A DNA stretch of 64,000 nt from Oculatella sp. LEGE 06141. GTDB taxonomy: Bacteria > Cyanobacteriota > Cyanobacteriia > Elainellales > Elainellaceae. Below, in pieces: positions 37,973 to 45,692 of this stretch. Within the stretch, counting starts at the first letter, position 1; every line of letters begins with the position of its first letter. A model generated the notes under the pieces. That model had not been told where the DNA came from. It did not search any database and saw nothing but the letters and a program-made list of their open reading frames with translations. The stretch lies in the NCBI RefSeq assembly GCF_015207605.1, contig NZ_JADEWO010000001.1, positions 248,001 to 312,000 on the forward strand, written 5' to 3'. The translations under genes and the position numbers were made by a program.

Positions 37973-39010
37973 TTAGCGGTTTGGCCGTTTGATAGAAGGG
38001 TTGCCTTCGGTGTTGATGTCCAGTTCTTCGCGTCGCAGTTTCTCTTCGGCACTAACGACATCGCGATCGACTTCTTTATGGATATCAACCTCTTCACGTA
38101 CAACCGCTTGCTTTTGGATGTTCGCCTGTTCTTCGTATACGTCCATTTTGGCAACTTCGTTACTACCAAAGTTGTGGTTTGTTGCCGGTGTTGTTTGCCC
38201 GGGCGCATTCCGTTCGATGACAACTCGCTCGCGCTCGACCGGGACAGATGCTTGTGCTGTTTCCGTCTCGACGCGCTTGTTGACGGCAACTTCACCTACT
38301 TTAGCTCGCTGCTTTTGAGCAATTAGACGCTCTTCATACAGGCGCAGGCGCTGATTTTCTCGCTCGTTCAGGGCATACAAACCGGGTTCCCGGTCATAAT
38401 CGTAAGCACTGGCAGAACGGCGATCGCTTAAATTCTGGTTAGCAGCACCCGTCGGAGCAACAGCAGGATTGACGTTTCCGCGAGTAGCGGCATCGCGACG
38501 ATCAATGTTGTCATTTGTCGGGTTGGTTTTTCCGGTCATGCTAGCAGCACCCGCCATACCAACACCCGTCATGCCAGCAGTACCCGCTGTGCCTGTACCA
38601 GGTGCGTAGGATTGCCCCAAGAACTGAGCGTCACGACGCTGGGAGGCAAGCGGACGGTAATGGCCTCGAACCTGCTCTTCGTAATCGGAATCGATCGCCA
38701 TGTCGTCACTGAACTCTGGCAAATTCTCGACCTGCTCTTTCGTGAGGCCATTGACGTAAACCCGTTCGGCATCGTAATCGAAGTGAGCCAAGCCAATGGG
38801 AAGTAACACCGTTTTGCCAAAGACCCAAAATCCGGTGTCAACGATGAGATAGCGGAAACGACCTGTCTGCTCGTCCACTAACGCATCTTTTACAGAACCG
38901 ACTTTATCGTCGCCTTGAGCGTAAACGCTGAAGGAGTCAAAATTAACATTGCCTTCAGTTGATGTGTCGTTATCGCCTTGATAGTAATGTTTAGATTTGA
39001 TAAGTGCCAT
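37973..39010 (-). CDS. PRC-barrel / DUF2382 stress-type protein
   Basis: 345 residues from ATG 39010. A longer frame from ATG 39070 is rejected: its AGGAGG touches the start codon with no spacing, and the paralogs begin MALLQLKQRYP and MTLYKLEDFYP, aligning with MALIKSKHYYQ at 39010. PRC-barrel about 20-95 (SFSVYAQGDDKVGSVKDAL, FGKTVLLPIGLAHFDYDAE), Gly/Met-rich middle (about 120-215), DUF2382 at about 220-330 (YEERLIAQKQRAKVGEVAVN, VPVERERVVIERN, VREEVDIHKEVDRD), C-terminal SIKRPNR. First gene of the minus-strand PRC run. Confidence 0.78.
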   Translation of the reverse strand: MALIKSKHYYQGDNDTSTEGNVNFDSFSVYAQGDDKVGSVKDALVDEQTGRFRYLIVDTGFWVFGKTVLLPIGLAHFDYDAERVYVNGLTKEQVENLPEFSDDMAIDSDYEEQVRGHYRPLASQRRDAQFLGQSYAPGTGTAGTAGMTGVGMAGAASMTGKTNPTNDNIDRRDAATRGNVNPAVAPTGAANQNLSDRRSASAYDYDREPGLYALNERENQRLRLYEERLIAQKQRAKVGEVAVNKRVETETAQASVPVERERVVIERNAPGQTTPATNHNFGSNEVAKMDVYEEQANIQKQAVVREEVDIHKEVDRDVVSAEEKLRREELDINTEGNPSIKRPNR

Positions 39011-39018
39011 AGTTTTTC

Positions 39019-39060
39019 TTAAGTGTTCGACAAGTACGCCCATCTTAGAAAGAGGGTCAT
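39019..39060 (-). CDS. Candidate 13-residue leader frame upstream of the PRC gene
   Basis: ATG at 39060 has an AGGAGG (about 39071-39076) ten bases upstream and reads MTLFLRWAYLSNT, with TAA eight bases before the PRC ATG at 39010. It explains why the best Shine-Dalgarno in this leader does not match the PRC start. May be chance. Confidence 0.25.
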   Translation of the reverse strand: MTLFLRWAYLSNT

Positions 39061-39070
39061 TTTGGCTCAT

Positions 39071-39445
39071 CCTCCTAATGACTGAACGCTCATTTAACTA
39101 AGTGGATAGAGTAGCGTTGTAGCGATCGCTGCCTCCATGATTTGCAGTCAAATGATTGAAATGACTGGCCTCCAACTCGTTTTCATCTATGTTGTAACGA
39201 AGCAAATTAGCTATCAGCAAATGTCGAGATGGCAACAGAGTAGTTAGTGTTCCTCAAAACCAAAACACTCTCTGATAAACGAAAAAATATTGTAGACTGT
39301 ACATCTCTATAAACAAACATCTCTATTGAAATCATATGAAATTACATTGAATTGAACTTAAGCTAAATTTCATTTTTTGACGCAAATTAAATTTCGTTTA
39401 TCTTAATTTCTGAACTCAGCAACTCTAAATACTTTGTAGCGATCG
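39071..39445. other. AT-rich intergenic region, no gene seen
   Basis: A 375-base region between the divergent PRC and aldolase genes. AT-rich from about 39280 to 39410 with several TTAAAT-like patches; presumed to hold both promoters. No hairpin, repeat or convincing frame. Confidence 0.5.
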
Positions 39446-40120
39446 ATGATGAGCGATAAACCTGTGCCTAAATTCAGTGCGGCCTGGTTGAATATGGTGC
39501 GACAGCAACGGGCAATTGCCGTCATTCGAGCAGACCAGATGGAACAGGGACGAAGAATGGCGCAGGCGGTGGCAGCAGGCGGCATGAGGCTAATTGAAAT
39601 TACCTGGAACAGCGATCGCGCTGCGGACTTAATTCGGCAACTTCAGCAAGACCTGCCGGACTGCACCATTGGAACCGGAACGCTATTAACGGCGGATGAC
39701 GTGCAGCAGGCGATCGCCGCTGGGGCACAGTTTTTGTTTAGCCCACACACAGATGCCACTCTAATTCAGATTGCGGTTACAGCCGATGTGCCAATGGTAC
39801 CGGGGGCGCTCTCACCTTCCGAAATTGTGGCGGCATGGCAAGCGGGTGCCACGGCTGTCAAAGTGTTTCCCGTTCAGGCAGTTGGGGGCGCAGGCTATAT
39901 CCAGAGTTTGCAAGGTCCACTGGGGTCGATTCCGCTCATTCCCACCGGTGGCGTGACGATCGACAACACTCTGGACTTTTTGGCGGCTGGCGCGATCGCA
40001 GTTGGCCTGTCGGGGCAACTTTTTCCAACACAGGCGATCGCCACCCATAATTGGGCACTAATTACTAATCGGGCTAAAACATTAATGCAATATCTGCAAA
40101 ATTCCGTACCGCCTATTTAG
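39446..40120 (+). CDS. eda: KDPG / 4-hydroxy-2-oxoglutarate aldolase
   Basis: 224 residues of the class I aldolase (KDPG/KHG) family with a TIM barrel. Seen: AIAVIRADQ (catalytic Arg), LIEITWNSDRAADLI (Glu), GTGTLLTADDVQQAIAAGAQFLFSPH, VPMVPGALSPSEIVAAWQAGA and the Schiff-base lysine in AVKVFPVQAVGG. It cleaves 2-keto-3-deoxy-6-phosphogluconate to pyruvate and glyceraldehyde-3-phosphate in the Entner-Doudoroff route used by cyanobacteria, and may also cleave 4-hydroxy-2-oxoglutarate. Length is typical. The EFE gene follows on the same strand after a 346-base gap. Confidence 0.9.
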   Translation: MMSDKPVPKFSAAWLNMVRQQRAIAVIRADQMEQGRRMAQAVAAGGMRLIEITWNSDRAADLIRQLQQDLPDCTIGTGTLLTADDVQQAIAAGAQFLFSPHTDATLIQIAVTADVPMVPGALSPSEIVAAWQAGATAVKVFPVQAVGGAGYIQSLQGPLGSIPLIPTGGVTIDNTLDFLAAGAIAVGLSGQLFPTQAIATHNWALITNRAKTLMQYLQNSVPPI

Positions 40121-40466
40121 ATCATCCTGAACGGTAATCTTTAGCACCCATTTGCGCTTCAAGAACAACTGCCATTTGGGAGATATTAAAGACATCGGAA
40201 ACAGAAGCGGCTACGTGCTTTTTCAGCCCGTTGGCGAAGGCTCATGAAGAAACGAAGGGGCTGAGGCAACTTTGAACACTCGTAGAGAAAACCAGGATAC
40301 GCAGCAGAGCGTGTAGTGTTTTCTGAGGCAGTGGAGTACGGCGAATTGCAAATCATCGATCGCAGCTAGTTGCGGCCAGTTGGAGCTGTTAGCTTTGCTT
40401 GATCCTGGGAAAAGTGGAAGTAGATTTTGACATCCTCTGCCCCACAAGTAGCCATAAGGACTTGAG
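40121..40466. other. Intergenic region upstream of the ethylene-forming enzyme gene
   Basis: No gene is seen; it holds the EFE promoter and leader. AAGGA at 40456-40460 is six bases before the EFE ATG. A patch at about 40408-40434 (GTGGAAGTAGATTTTGACAT) resembles the 3' flank I associate with IS200/IS605-type elements, but no transposase remains. No guanidine-I (ykkC) core motifs were found. Confidence 0.45.
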
Positions 40467-41537
40467 ATGACTGATTTGAAAACGTTGCATCTACCTCAAA
40501 CCATCACGGGAACGCAATCTGACATCGACCTGGCACATGAAATGATTCAAGCCTGGAGAACCGACGGAATTGTTCAGGTTGCGACTAACGCCATTCAGCA
40601 TCAAAAGACCGAGCGTGCCTTTGACGCAAGCAAACGGTTCTTTCGTATGCCTTTAAACTTCAAATCGCAATGCATCAGCGATCTAACCTACAGCGGGTAT
40701 ATTGCTTCGGGTGAGGAAGTTACCGATGGGCAAGCCGACTACTCGGAAATATTCACGGTCTGCAAGGATGTTCTGCCAGATGATCCCCGTGTGCAAAAGC
40801 AATGGCCGTGTCATGGGCCAGTACCCTGGCCAGATCAGAACTATCAGCAAAGCATGACCGCATTCATGGATGAACTGGGTTGCATTGGCAATGTATTGCT
40901 AAAGTTACTCGCCCTTGGTCTGGGGTTGAACAACATCAATGCTTTAACAGAACTGACAGACGATGGTTGGCACCATATGCGTGTGTTGCGGTTCCCAGCA
41001 GCATCGGCACACTCGGCGAGGGGAATTGGTGCCCACACCGATTATGGGCTGTTGGTGATCGCCGCCCAGGACGACGTAGGCGGTCTCTATGTTCGTCCCC
41101 CTGTTGCCGGAGAAACGAGAAACCGAAACTGGCTACCCACTGAAAGTTCTGCGGGTATGTATGAAAACGAGGAGCCGTGGACGTTTGTAAAGCCCGTACC
41201 AAAGGTGCTGACCGTATTTCCTGGCGATATTCTACAGTTCATGACCCACGGTTACCTGCTCTCAACGCCGCACAAAGTCAGGCTGAATACAAGAGAACGA
41301 TTTGCGCTGGCATACTTCCATGAGCCTAAGTTCAGCAGATGCGTTCGTCCGTTGTTTTGGCCGTTGGGCAATGACCACATTGACTACGGGACGCACTTCA
41401 CTAACATGTTCATGCGGTCTTACCCCGACCGGATTACAACACGACGCATCATCGCCGAAGATCGCCTGACGAACTGGACTCGTTTTGCTCAAAGCCCCCG
41501 CGAACGGGTAGCGGGCGGGCAACCTGCTATGTTGTAG
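40467..41537 (+). CDS. efe: Ethylene-forming enzyme (2-oxoglutarate dioxygenase, ethylene-forming)
   Basis: 356 residues; the length is within a few residues of the Pseudomonas syringae enzyme. Long stretches match it as I know it: SDLTYSGY.ASGEEVT, EIFTVCKD, WPCHGPVPWP, DGWHHMRVLRFP, RGIGAHTDYGLLVIAAQDD, SSAGM, TVFPGDILQFM, LLSTPHKV, LNTRERFA, HFTNMFMR. Iron ligands H190, D192, H269; 2OG Arg278; arginine-binding E84, T86, R172, Y193, R317 and Y319 are all present (Ps numbering plus one after residue 86). The reaction converts 2-oxoglutarate to ethylene and CO2, with side hydroxylation of L-arginine giving P5C and guanidine. Not an ordinary IPNS/ACC oxidase: those lack these arginine ligands. 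No GCGATCGC occurs in the gene. It follows eda and converges with thrB. Confidence 0.9.
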   Translation: MTDLKTLHLPQTITGTQSDIDLAHEMIQAWRTDGIVQVATNAIQHQKTERAFDASKRFFRMPLNFKSQCISDLTYSGYIASGEEVTDGQADYSEIFTVCKDVLPDDPRVQKQWPCHGPVPWPDQNYQQSMTAFMDELGCIGNVLLKLLALGLGLNNINALTELTDDGWHHMRVLRFPAASAHSARGIGAHTDYGLLVIAAQDDVGGLYVRPPVAGETRNRNWLPTESSAGMYENEEPWTFVKPVPKVLTVFPGDILQFMTHGYLLSTPHKVRLNTRERFALAYFHEPKFSRCVRPLFWPLGNDHIDYGTHFTNMFMRSYPDRITTRRIIAEDRLTNWTRFAQSPRERVAGGQPAML

Positions 41538-41555
41538 CGATCGCCCCTGGACGGA

Positions 41556-42485
41556 TTAATCCTGTAGATGAATGCTGGCACCATAGGTATCAATTTGCAG
41601 CGATCGAACATCTACTGCAATTCCATGAGATCTCCAGGCTTCGGTTATGGCTGTTTCTACACCATTGGCCTGCGCCGAGTTGGCTAACGCCAATAACGTT
41701 GGGCCTGCACCGCTGATGACCAGGCCATACGCCCCGGCGGCCATCGCGGCAGAATGAACGGCTTCGTATCCCACAATCAGGGATTGCCGATAGGGTTGGT
41801 GGATGCGATCGTGCAAGGCCGTTTGTAGCCAGTCGGCACGTCCCGTCTCCAACCCTCTCACTAACAAACCCAGGTGGGCAACGTTGAAAATGGCGTCAGC
41901 ACGGCTATATTGGGTGGGCAACACCCGTCTTGCTTCAGCGGTGGACAGTTCAAAGTTGGGAATAGCCACGACCGGAACGAGGTCTTCGTGCCAGGGAATA
42001 TCGCTAATCATCCAGTCTCCAGCGGTGCTGAAGGCGGACAAGCGGCAGCCCCCAATTAAGGCAGGGACGACATTATCGGGATGACCTTCAATGGCGATCG
42101 CCAACTGCATAACGGCATCTCGGTCGAGCGGCGACTGTGCCAGCAGGTTAGCACCAATCAGACCGCCCACAATTGCAGTGGCGGAACTGCCTAACCCTCT
42201 AGCCAGCGGTACTTCTAGCTGAATAGTGATCTGAACGGGTGGTACAGGCTGATTGAGATGCTCGTAAAGCTTAACAAATGCCTGATAGGCCAAATTACTT
42301 TCATCTGTTTTGACGCGATCGGCTTCTGCGCCACTCACTTCAATGTTGACGGTTGCAGGCGTGGCCGATTCAAGTAATGAAAACTGAAATTGATTATGCA
42401 GCGACAAAGCCGCGCCAACACAGTCAAAGCCAGGGCCTAAGTTGGCTGTGGTTGCAGGAACACGGACAGTTACGGTTTTAATCAT
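41556..42485 (-). CDS. thrB: Homoserine kinase
   Basis: 309 residues of the GHMP kinase family: TVRVPATTANLGPGFDCVGAALSLHN (P-loop-like start split about 5-30), the nucleotide-binding PLARGLGSSATAIVGG (about 93-108), and the C-terminal GAYGLVISGAGPTLLAL. It phosphorylates L-homoserine on the way to threonine; cytosolic. Length matches the family. Converges with EFE 18 bases away. Downstream of mazG on the same strand with a 293-base gap. Confidence 0.93.
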   Translation of the reverse strand: MIKTVTVRVPATTANLGPGFDCVGAALSLHNQFQFSLLESATPATVNIEVSGAEADRVKTDESNLAYQAFVKLYEHLNQPVPPVQITIQLEVPLARGLGSSATAIVGGLIGANLLAQSPLDRDAVMQLAIAIEGHPDNVVPALIGGCRLSAFSTAGDWMISDIPWHEDLVPVVAIPNFELSTAEARRVLPTQYSRADAIFNVAHLGLLVRGLETGRADWLQTALHDRIHQPYRQSLIVGYEAVHSAAMAAGAYGLVISGAGPTLLALANSAQANGVETAITEAWRSHGIAVDVRSLQIDTYGASIHLQD

Positions 42486-42778
42486 GCTAAATCAGCGATT
42501 TGACTCTTTTTCAGGGAGAGGCAGCGGGCGGTTCACCGGGACGGAAACTAGCCTAATGGAATCAGGCGATATCGATAAAGTCGGCAGTTAGGAACGGTTG
42601 AGGAGCAACGTTGGCAGTTGGTGGAGATTCTTTAAAATCAACTATGTCGCTGCGATCGCCTGATGGCTCTCTATCCAGCCTGGTTTGTTCAACTCTGTAC
42701 AGATAGATCACTGTATCAGCTCTGGCTACTGCTGCGGGAAGCAACTGCTGCGGTTGGCGAGGCGGGGACAGTGTTAAT

Positions 42779-43609
42779 TTACTGACCAGCCAGACGAGCC
42801 TTAGCTTGCTGCCAAAAAGCTTCCAGTTCCTCTAAGGAATAGCTGGAAAGGGGGCGATCGATCGCTTCTTCGACTTGAGTAAACCGTTGAATAAAGCGGC
42901 GATTGGTTTCCTGTAATGCCTCAGATGGGTCGAGGTCGTGCCAGCGAGCAATGTTGATTAGCGTGAACAACACGTCTCCCAGTTCCGCTTGCTGTCGGGC
43001 TTTACTTTCTTCGGCAATTGCATGGTGAAATTCGGCTAGCTCTTCATGAAACTTCTCCCAAACGCCCTCGATGCTGTCCCACTCAAATCCTACCGCAGCA
43101 GCTTTTTGCGAGATTTTCATTCCGGCCATCAGCGGCGGAAGCGATCGCGCATAGCGGCTGAGCCGGGGCGAGAGCCGCTGATCGTCTGTTTTTTCAGCTT
43201 CTTCAACGGCCTTAATTTGCTCCCAGTTTTGCCGCACCTCGTCTACGTTCTCAACGTTGATGTCTCCAAACACATGCGGGTGACGGCGAATTAGCTTTTC
43301 GCTGATGTGGTCTGCTACGGTTTCCAGCGTAAATTGTCCTGACTCGCTGGCAATTTGTGCGTGCAAGACCACTTGCAGCAGCAAATCCCCCAGTTCGTCG
43401 GCGATCGCGCTTGAATTACCCTGGCGGATAGCGTCTACCACTTCGTAGGCTTCTTCAATTACGTAGGGCATCAGCGATTCGGGCGTTTGGGCGAGATCCC
43501 AGGGGCAGCCACCTTCGGGCGATCGCAGTTGAGCTACCACCTCAATCAACCGTTGCAGAGCGGCAAGGGTGGAAGCGCGATCGGGTGACTGAGATGCAGG
43601 TGAAGCCAT
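42779..43609 (-). CDS. mazG: Nucleoside triphosphate pyrophosphohydrolase MazG
   Basis: 276 residues with two MazG domains. The first has CPWDLAQTPESLMPYVIEEAYEVVDAI and LGDLLLQVVLHAQIA (E-x-x-E...E-x-x-D metal motif); the second (about 145-270) repeats it with FHEELAEFHHAIAEESKAR and ELGDVLFTLINIARW. It hydrolyses NTPs to NMP and PPi, a house-cleaning role. The full two-domain form is typical of cyanobacteria. Confidence 0.93.
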   Translation of the reverse strand: MASPASQSPDRASTLAALQRLIEVVAQLRSPEGGCPWDLAQTPESLMPYVIEEAYEVVDAIRQGNSSAIADELGDLLLQVVLHAQIASESGQFTLETVADHISEKLIRRHPHVFGDINVENVDEVRQNWEQIKAVEEAEKTDDQRLSPRLSRYARSLPPLMAGMKISQKAAAVGFEWDSIEGVWEKFHEELAEFHHAIAEESKARQQAELGDVLFTLINIARWHDLDPSEALQETNRRFIQRFTQVEEAIDRPLSSYSLEELEAFWQQAKARLAGQ

Positions 43610-43758
43610 AAGTGATACCTATTCAAAAAGAATTGCAATGCCTTGTAAGACACGTTGAATCACAGCGATGCAGAACGAAGTCGGCTCCAGATACCGCAGA
43701 CCGTTCAAGCGAACCCTCAGCAGGATAAAACGACGCTGTTGGTCATTCTAAATAATTT

Positions 43759-44385
43759 TCAACGGGGCATTGAGGACTTCTTAGACCCTTTGCGGCGTTT
43801 GGGGGCATTGGGCGATCGCGGTTTGGGTGGTCGCCCAGCAGAACGGCGTTTGGCTGGCTTGGGCAACAGCGCTTTCCACCCCTTTGTCTTGACGCGCTTA
43901 TAGCTTGAAACCGTCCAATCGGCGGTGTAGTGGCTCAGCGCTCCCAGTTCCAGCCCAATCAGTAAAGCAATCCACTCGGCCTGGTGGTGTTGCAGCCCAT
44001 TTCGCACTCGCTCAACGAATTCTGACCAGGTTAAGCCAAGCTGCCCAATCTCGTTGGCGATCGCCACACCGACAAAGCTCACCAGCCCAACCCAGAGCAG
44101 CAGATAAGCAACTCTCAGCACAGTTCCTGTAATGGGAGCATGGGAAAGGGGCGATCGGTGGCGGACACTGCCCCGATAGGGCAGCCAGATCCAGCGCAGC
44201 CAGCCCCAGCGTTTGTAATGGACGGAGTGGGTGTCTAAGTCGGGGCCAAGCATTAACCCGCCAAACAAGAACCCGGCACAAACGATGAGGGTAATGGTGC
44301 CGCTACGAGACAGCAACAGGGCTGCGATCGCCGTCACAGGCAGAGTCCAGAGTGTGATGCGATCGTGCGTCCGACCTGAAGGCAT
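43759..44385 (-). CDS. Putative metal-binding membrane protein (DUF2227)
   Basis: 208 residues. Start PSGRTHDRITLW (His/Asp pair), FLFGGLMLGPDLDTHSVHYKRWGWL and HRSPLSHAPITG are the conserved motifs with likely metal-binding His and Asp, together with two or more membrane segments (about 14-44, 88-110). The C-terminus is basic and likely cytosolic (KPAKRRSAGRPPKPRSPNAP). This matches the cyanobacterial DUF2227 family of unknown function. It is followed upstream by the tRNA-Val. Confidence 0.8.
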   Translation of the reverse strand: MPSGRTHDRITLWTLPVTAIAALLLSRSGTITLIVCAGFLFGGLMLGPDLDTHSVHYKRWGWLRWIWLPYRGSVRHRSPLSHAPITGTVLRVAYLLLWVGLVSFVGVAIANEIGQLGLTWSEFVERVRNGLQHHQAEWIALLIGLELGALSHYTADWTVSSYKRVKTKGWKALLPKPAKRRSAGRPPKPRSPNAPKRRKGSKKSSMPR

Positions 44386-44491
44386 AGAATTCTGGGGGGT
44401 TTAGCCGTTTCACATTAGAATTTTCACATTCTCTTGAGCGATTTAGTGAAAGTTAGCTCGTTCGTCTGCTACAATCAGTTACTGTGTGAAC

Positions 44492-44563
<72 letters not shown>

Positions 44564-44668
44564 TATTGAGCAAGGATTTTGTCCAGCGCATGTGTAACCT
44601 GCTTACATAGGGCAGTGTTTGTGCGTGCAGGGGATCTGTTTGACCAGATATGGAGCAACCGCCTGACC

Positions 44669-45601
44669 CTACTTTTCCTGAAGGCTGGGGGAGGCGATCG
44701 CCATTTGCGGCACCCGCACCGCCTGTTCTGAGGGGACGATCGGTGTGCCTCGCCGTTCGGCATACACCTGGGTAAACTCAGCCCCTAGCAAGAGCAGATG
44801 AGCGGCGTAATAAATCCAAACAATGACAATCACCAGAGAACCCGCTACACCATAGGCCGACCCCAAACTGATGTGGCCGAGAAATTGACCAAACAAAAAC
44901 TGCCCAATGCTAAACAGCAGTGCCGTGATGGCTCCTCCCACACCCGCCGCTTGCCATGCCACCCGCACATCGGGCAGCACTCGATAAATTAGCGCAATTA
45001 GCAACGTGGTTACGGAAAAGGAGACCAAGAAGTTAACGACTTTCCAGAGATAAATCAAATCAGAATTGATCGCGCTCAGTGCGTCTACGAAATAGCCTAA
45101 AACAGCGCTGAGAATAAACGATACTAGCAACAAAAACGCAATCATCAGCACCATTGCAAAGGACAAAAACAGTTTGCGGAAAAAGTAGAGAAACCCATGC
45201 TTTGGTGTTGGCACAATGTTCCAAACCTGATTCAGCGCTCGCCGAATTTGAAAAAACAGATTGGATGACCCCACAATCAAAAAGGTGATGCTGAAGAGAA
45301 CCCCAACCGGGTTGCGGCTGTTGGTGGACTCTCTCATATTGACGATCGCCGTCTCAATCACCTGCGCCCCGTCCCGACCCACAAAATGCTGAAGTTGCTC
45401 TACAACCCGCCCTTCTGCACCCGCCTGCCCAAAGAGAACGCCAACCACACCGATGACAATCACCAGCAGCGGTGCCAGCGAAAATACTGTGTAATAGGCC
45501 AGGGATGATGCCAGCAACGACGCTTGCCTGAATTGCCATTGAGCCAGCGTGGTTCTCAATAGCGCCCACATTTCCTTGACCACCCGTTCGCTCTCCACCA
45601 A
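44669..45601 (-). CDS. YihY/BrkB family inner membrane protein
   Basis: 310 residues with about six membrane helices: TLAQWQFRQASLLASSLAYYTVFSLAPLL at the start is the family signature, then VGVLFSITFLIVGSSNLFFQIRRALNQVWNI, and late GSAYGVAGSLVIVIVWIYYAAHLLLLGAEF split over two helices. The C-terminus is cytosolic, with an RRGTP segment. The family was once called ribonuclease BN; it is a membrane protein of uncertain role. Single gene, between tRNA-Val and ureC. Confidence 0.88.
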   Translation of the reverse strand: MVESERVVKEMWALLRTTLAQWQFRQASLLASSLAYYTVFSLAPLLVIVIGVVGVLFGQAGAEGRVVEQLQHFVGRDGAQVIETAIVNMRESTNSRNPVGVLFSITFLIVGSSNLFFQIRRALNQVWNIVPTPKHGFLYFFRKLFLSFAMVLMIAFLLLVSFILSAVLGYFVDALSAINSDLIYLWKVVNFLVSFSVTTLLIALIYRVLPDVRVAWQAAGVGGAITALLFSIGQFLFGQFLGHISLGSAYGVAGSLVIVIVWIYYAAHLLLLGAEFTQVYAERRGTPIVPSEQAVRVPQMAIASPSLQEK

Positions 45602-45692
45602 TCCTTATTGTGTTAAGGATAATGATTTCTGAGTGTTAGTGGCTACAGGGGACGATCGCTACCTCCCTATTTCTGCGAACCCACTAAATTGT

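Noticed and set aside
40121-40466. Guanidine-I (ykkC) riboswitch before EFE
   Set aside because: The conserved ykkC core sequences were not seen; the leader has no matching fold that I could trace.
42562-42744. 60-residue minus-strand frame between mazG and thrB
   Set aside because: It starts with TTG, has no Shine-Dalgarno and no recognisable family. Its protein-like composition alone is not enough.
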